From an uncultured Candidatus Poseidoniales archaeon (GTDB taxonomy: Archaea > Thermoplasmatota > Poseidoniia > Poseidoniales > Thalassarchaeaceae), in NCBI GenBank assembly GCA_950068635.1, contig CATMIM010000029.1:1-8722 (forward strand): DNA of 8,722 nt, read 5' to 3'. The translations under genes were made by a program, and so were the position numbers. Under the pieces are notes generated by a model that did not search any database, was not told the DNA's origin, and saw nothing but the letters and a program-made list of their open reading frames with translations. Positions 6,261 through 8,722 of the stretch are shown piece by piece (within the stretch, counting starts at the first letter, position 1; the number at the start of each line of letters is the position of its first letter).

Positions 6261-8722
6261 AGGTTATCGTCGCCAACACAGTGAGCACCGCGCTCGAGAG
6301 AGGTTCGGCGAACAGCCAGTGCGTGGATGAGCCCTCGAATCCGGGCACCGCGTTGAGCAGGCTCAGGTCACCGGTGAGTCCGTTGACCCCGAGCGTGGAA
6401 GCGGATGGGATGTACGAGGTGGTCTGGGCATCTATGAGCACGCCGCGCGCCTCGAGCGTCGTTCCGAAGGCGTCCACCTGCATGCTGGCGGTGACCGCGA
6501 TCCTCCCGCCGCGCACATCTCCCACCTCGATCACCGGGTAGAGACCGGCGATGGTGTGCACCTTCACCGTGGCACTCTGGAGATTCTCGCCTACCGCCTC
6601 CATCTGCTGCATCCACACACCCGGTGTCACCGGCACGTTCGTCTGGCGCACGTAGAGCCGACCGACGCCGTCACCTGACGACGATATGGAGAGGCCGAAG
6701 TCGTCGGTCGGCTGGATGGTGGCGTGTGAAGCCAGGTTCTCGGCCAGCAGCAGCGAATCGCCGCGGGAGTTGATCGCCCGGCCAGCGCCGGAGATGAACA
6801 TGTCCATCCCGTCGCCGGATGAGGAATAGGTGAGAGTGGGCATGCCCTGGAAGGCGAGATTCTGGGTGATGTCGAAGCGGTTGGAGGGCTCGACATCGAG
6901 ATCCATGACTCCAGGAACATCGTTGATGAACACGGTCAGAGGCCACCATTCTCCGTCCGCGTGAACCAGTTGCTGCATGAAGACTGATTCAACCCCCATG
7001 CCATCCCGCTGCTGGTCCTCCGGCACAGACAGTGACAGGGTGACGCGGCGTCCCAGCGCGGCGTTGACGTCGACGATGCGCGGGATGTCAGTGAGCAGCA
7101 CTTCGGAGCGTGTGCCTGAGTTGCGGTCCAGCATCATCGCGTGCACCGAGTCCAACCGATGGGACATCTCGTAGCGCGACGCGATCGTCGTCGTCGGAAT
7201 CGTCGTCCCGGTCTCGATCTCCAGTTGGGTCACCATGTGCAAATCGGTTGCAGTGCCGGCGGTGAGACCGAGGGCGGTAATCTCCACATCCCTGCCCTCG
7301 AGTCCATGGATGTCAATAATGAACTCACTACGCCGAGGAATCCACTGAACCAGGTCCACTTCGAAGTCCCAGACATCGCGCACCGTCTGGTTCTCGTAAC
7401 TGACGAAGATGTTCACCACAGGAGGAAGGTCGGGCAGCCAAGCGCGCAGATGGAATGCGGTGCGGTTGTCCTCCTCTCCAGCGGACATCGAGAGCCCGTG
7501 CACCCAACTCGGTTCAGCCAGCGGCATGCTGCCCTGACGCACATCGAGTGTGAGCGAGAAGGGGGCGTTCGCATTGAAGGTCAGGCCCGCCGAGAAGTGA
7601 TCAACATCGTCGCCATCACCTCCCGAGATGCTGGTTGCGAGGCCGCCGAGCATGTCGTTGACGCTCTGGCCGAGGTCGGAGAATCCTCCGAGGAAGAAGC
7701 CGAGGCCTGCGAGGCCGCTCTCGGTGGAGAAACTCGGGATCACGAGACCGCTCTCGGAATCCTCGTCGCTCGGAATCGCCAGTTCGAGCACCGCCGGCAA
7801 TGGTTCGATGAGTATGTCGCCGTTCACCCCCTTGGTCGGATCGTCCCATTCCGTCTCATCACGGAGCGCGAGCAGCAGCGATTGGGTTCCGGGAGTGACA
7901 AGCGTGGCCGTGGGCATGCCATCTCGGCCTTCGGCTCCGGGAATCACTGGAGCATCCCAGCCCACCTCTGAGAGGCCGGTGAGGCGGGCGGACAACGACG
8001 CCTCGGCCGTGTCGACATCCTGCCAGAACAGGAAGTGGTCGCCATCCATCGTGCGCGGGCTGCTTGCGTTGCCCATCTGTATGGACACCGCGGCGATTGG
8101 CTGCTCGCCGACCCACGAGAAATCACCGCTGATGCTCATGCTGAAATTCGCTGGCAGTCCTTCGAGCAGGACCGCCTGGCGCTGCGTGCCGTTGCGACCG
8201 GCATACAGGATCTCAGGAATCGGTCGGTCAGCGCGCCAGGTGGCCGATGTGTCTTCTATCAGCAGGTCGAGCGACGCTGGCTGCTCGGAGATCTCAACCA
8301 TCTGGAACCCTGCGTCGGCGAGCGCACCGCCACGATGCTCGATGTAGAGCAACTTGAGCGGATCTCCACCCAGCGTCTGTAACGAGAACTGCTGAGAGTC
8401 GGCTGCCTCATCATCGATCACATGCACCGCAATCAGCCCGTCGTGCTCGAGGCTGATGGCGACAGGAACGAGAGGGTCCATCTGCCCATGTCTGCCCTCG
8501 ACGTAGGTCAGGTTCAGGTCGGTGCTCATCACGATGTGCGCACCGCTGCCCACCGGGTGCGGACCCGAGCCGAGTTCCAGCCGCAACCGCCCCACGGCCA
8601 TCGGCTGGCGACTCGCGGAGATGTCGTCGAACATCACGATGTGCAGCTCTCCGCCGGTCCCGGTTCCACTCCCATCTCCACCGATGATCCCGACGATCGA
8701 CTCCGGGATGCTGTTAACGATG
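6259..8722 (-). CDS. Large beta-rich repeat protein, probably extracellular, 5' end outside window, function unknown
   Basis: 820 residues are visible (first full codon 8721-8719), ending at TAG 6261-6259. A GTG-ATG at 8637/8634 could be called the start. I reject it because the frame stays open to the edge, no well-spaced SD precedes it, and the upstream residues continue the protein's own repeat motif (NSIPESIVGII). Numbered from the edge, a motif of two hydrophobics, x2, [LIV]-P, then alternating hydrophobics recurs with Pro near 6, 190, 309, 433, 547, 603 and 792. Spacing is mostly about 60 or 120, suggesting tandem beta units. Residues 336-368 form a Gly-rich hydrophobic stretch (GLAGLGFFLGG). 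There is no catalytic motif, few or no cysteines and no clear C-terminal TM helix. Composition (Asp, Gly, Thr, Val) and the neighbouring membrane protein suggest an external location. I do not recognise the family. Confidence 0.87.
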   Translation of the reverse strand, partial: IVNSIPESIVGIIGGDGSGTGTGGELHIVMFDDISASRQPMAVGRLRLELGSGPHPVGSGAHIVMSTDLNLTYVEGRHGQMDPLVPVAISLEHDGLIAVHVIDDEAADSQQFSLQTLGGDPLKLLYIEHRGGALADAGFQMVEISEQPASLDLLIEDTSATWRADRPIPEILYAGRNGTQRQAVLLEGLPANFSMSISGDFSWVGEQPIAAVSIQMGNASSPRTMDGDHFLFWQDVDTAEASLSARLTGLSEVGWDAPVIPGAEGRDGMPTATLVTPGTQSLLLALRDETEWDDPTKGVNGDILIEPLPAVLELAIPSDEDSESGLVIPSFSTESGLAGLGFFLGGFSDLGQSVNDMLGGLATSISGGDGDDVDHFSAGLTFNANAPFSLTLDVRQGSMPLAEPSWVHGLSMSAGEEDNRTAFHLRAWLPDLPPVVNIFVSYENQTVRDVWDFEVDLVQWIPRRSEFIIDIHGLEGRDVEITALGLTAGTATDLHMVTQLEIETGTTIPTTTIASRYEMSHRLDSVHAMMLDRNSGTRSEVLLTDIPRIVDVNAALGRRVTLSLSVPEDQQRDGMGVESVFMQQLVHADGEWWPLTVFINDVPGVMDLDVEPSNRFDITQNLAFQGMPTLTYSSSGDGMDMFISGAGRAINSRGDSLLLAENLASHATIQPTDDFGLSISSSGDGVGRLYVRQTNVPVTPGVWMQQMEAVGENLQSATVKVHTIAGLYPVIEVGDVRGGRIAVTASMQVDAFGTTLEARGVLIDAQTTSYIPSASTLGVNGLTGDLSLLNAVPGFEGSSTHWLFAEPLSSAVLTVLATIT

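Noticed and set aside
7141..8347. Two long plus-strand open frames (7141-7971 and 7628-8347)
   Set aside because: They are antisense to the large beta protein, low-complexity and Ser/Arg/Pro-rich, with no recognisable domain. They overlap each other in different frames.
8632..8637. GTG/ATG as the true start of the large beta protein
   Set aside because: The same frame is open to the window edge, and the extra residues contain the protein's own repeat motif. The nearest GGAG is 11 or more bases away, and no signal peptide would result.

Overview
The window is GC-rich and carries four protein genes, all on the minus strand and almost end to end. I see no RNA gene, mobile element or CRISPR array. 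The best guess for the source is a planktonic archaeon of the Thermoplasmatota / marine group II (Poseidoniia) type. That rests on large secreted proteins built from CARDB/NEW3-like Ig modules, a surface protease with a cytosolic RING-like zinc finger, BRE/TATA-like promoter sequence and GGTGA/GGAG ribosome binding sites. This is inference: there is no marker gene in the window.

In transcription order (high to low coordinates): (1) 8722-6259 is the 3' part of a large all-beta protein of unknown function, with a repeated 'hydrophobic-x2-[LIV]-P' motif. Its frame is still open at the window edge. (2) 6247-5594 is a small single-pass membrane protein with an acidic cytosolic N-terminus and an external beta domain. 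Its ribosome binding site contains the stop codon of gene 1. (3) A 117-base intergenic gap at 5477-5593 holds a perfect 10-bp-arm inverted repeat followed by a BRE/TATA-like element. (4) 5476-833 encodes a 1547-residue membrane-anchored subtilisin-like protease of the Kp43 type: signal peptide, propeptide, catalytic domain, jelly roll, CARDB and about five NEW3-like modules, TM helix, proline-rich linker and RING-like zinc finger. (5) 827-1 is the 5' part of a secreted protein made of NEW3-like modules, each with a matching cysteine pair. Its start lies 5 bases after the protease stop, with the SD overlapping that stop.

The genes look like two translationally coupled pairs, (1)+(2) and (4)+(5), all concerned with the cell surface. 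The protease is the only gene with a confident function, presumably degrading external protein or processing surface proteins. Its cytosolic zinc finger suggests it also has an inside partner. A G8 tract just before the membrane anchor is placed so that slippage either way would yield a secreted, tail-less protease.
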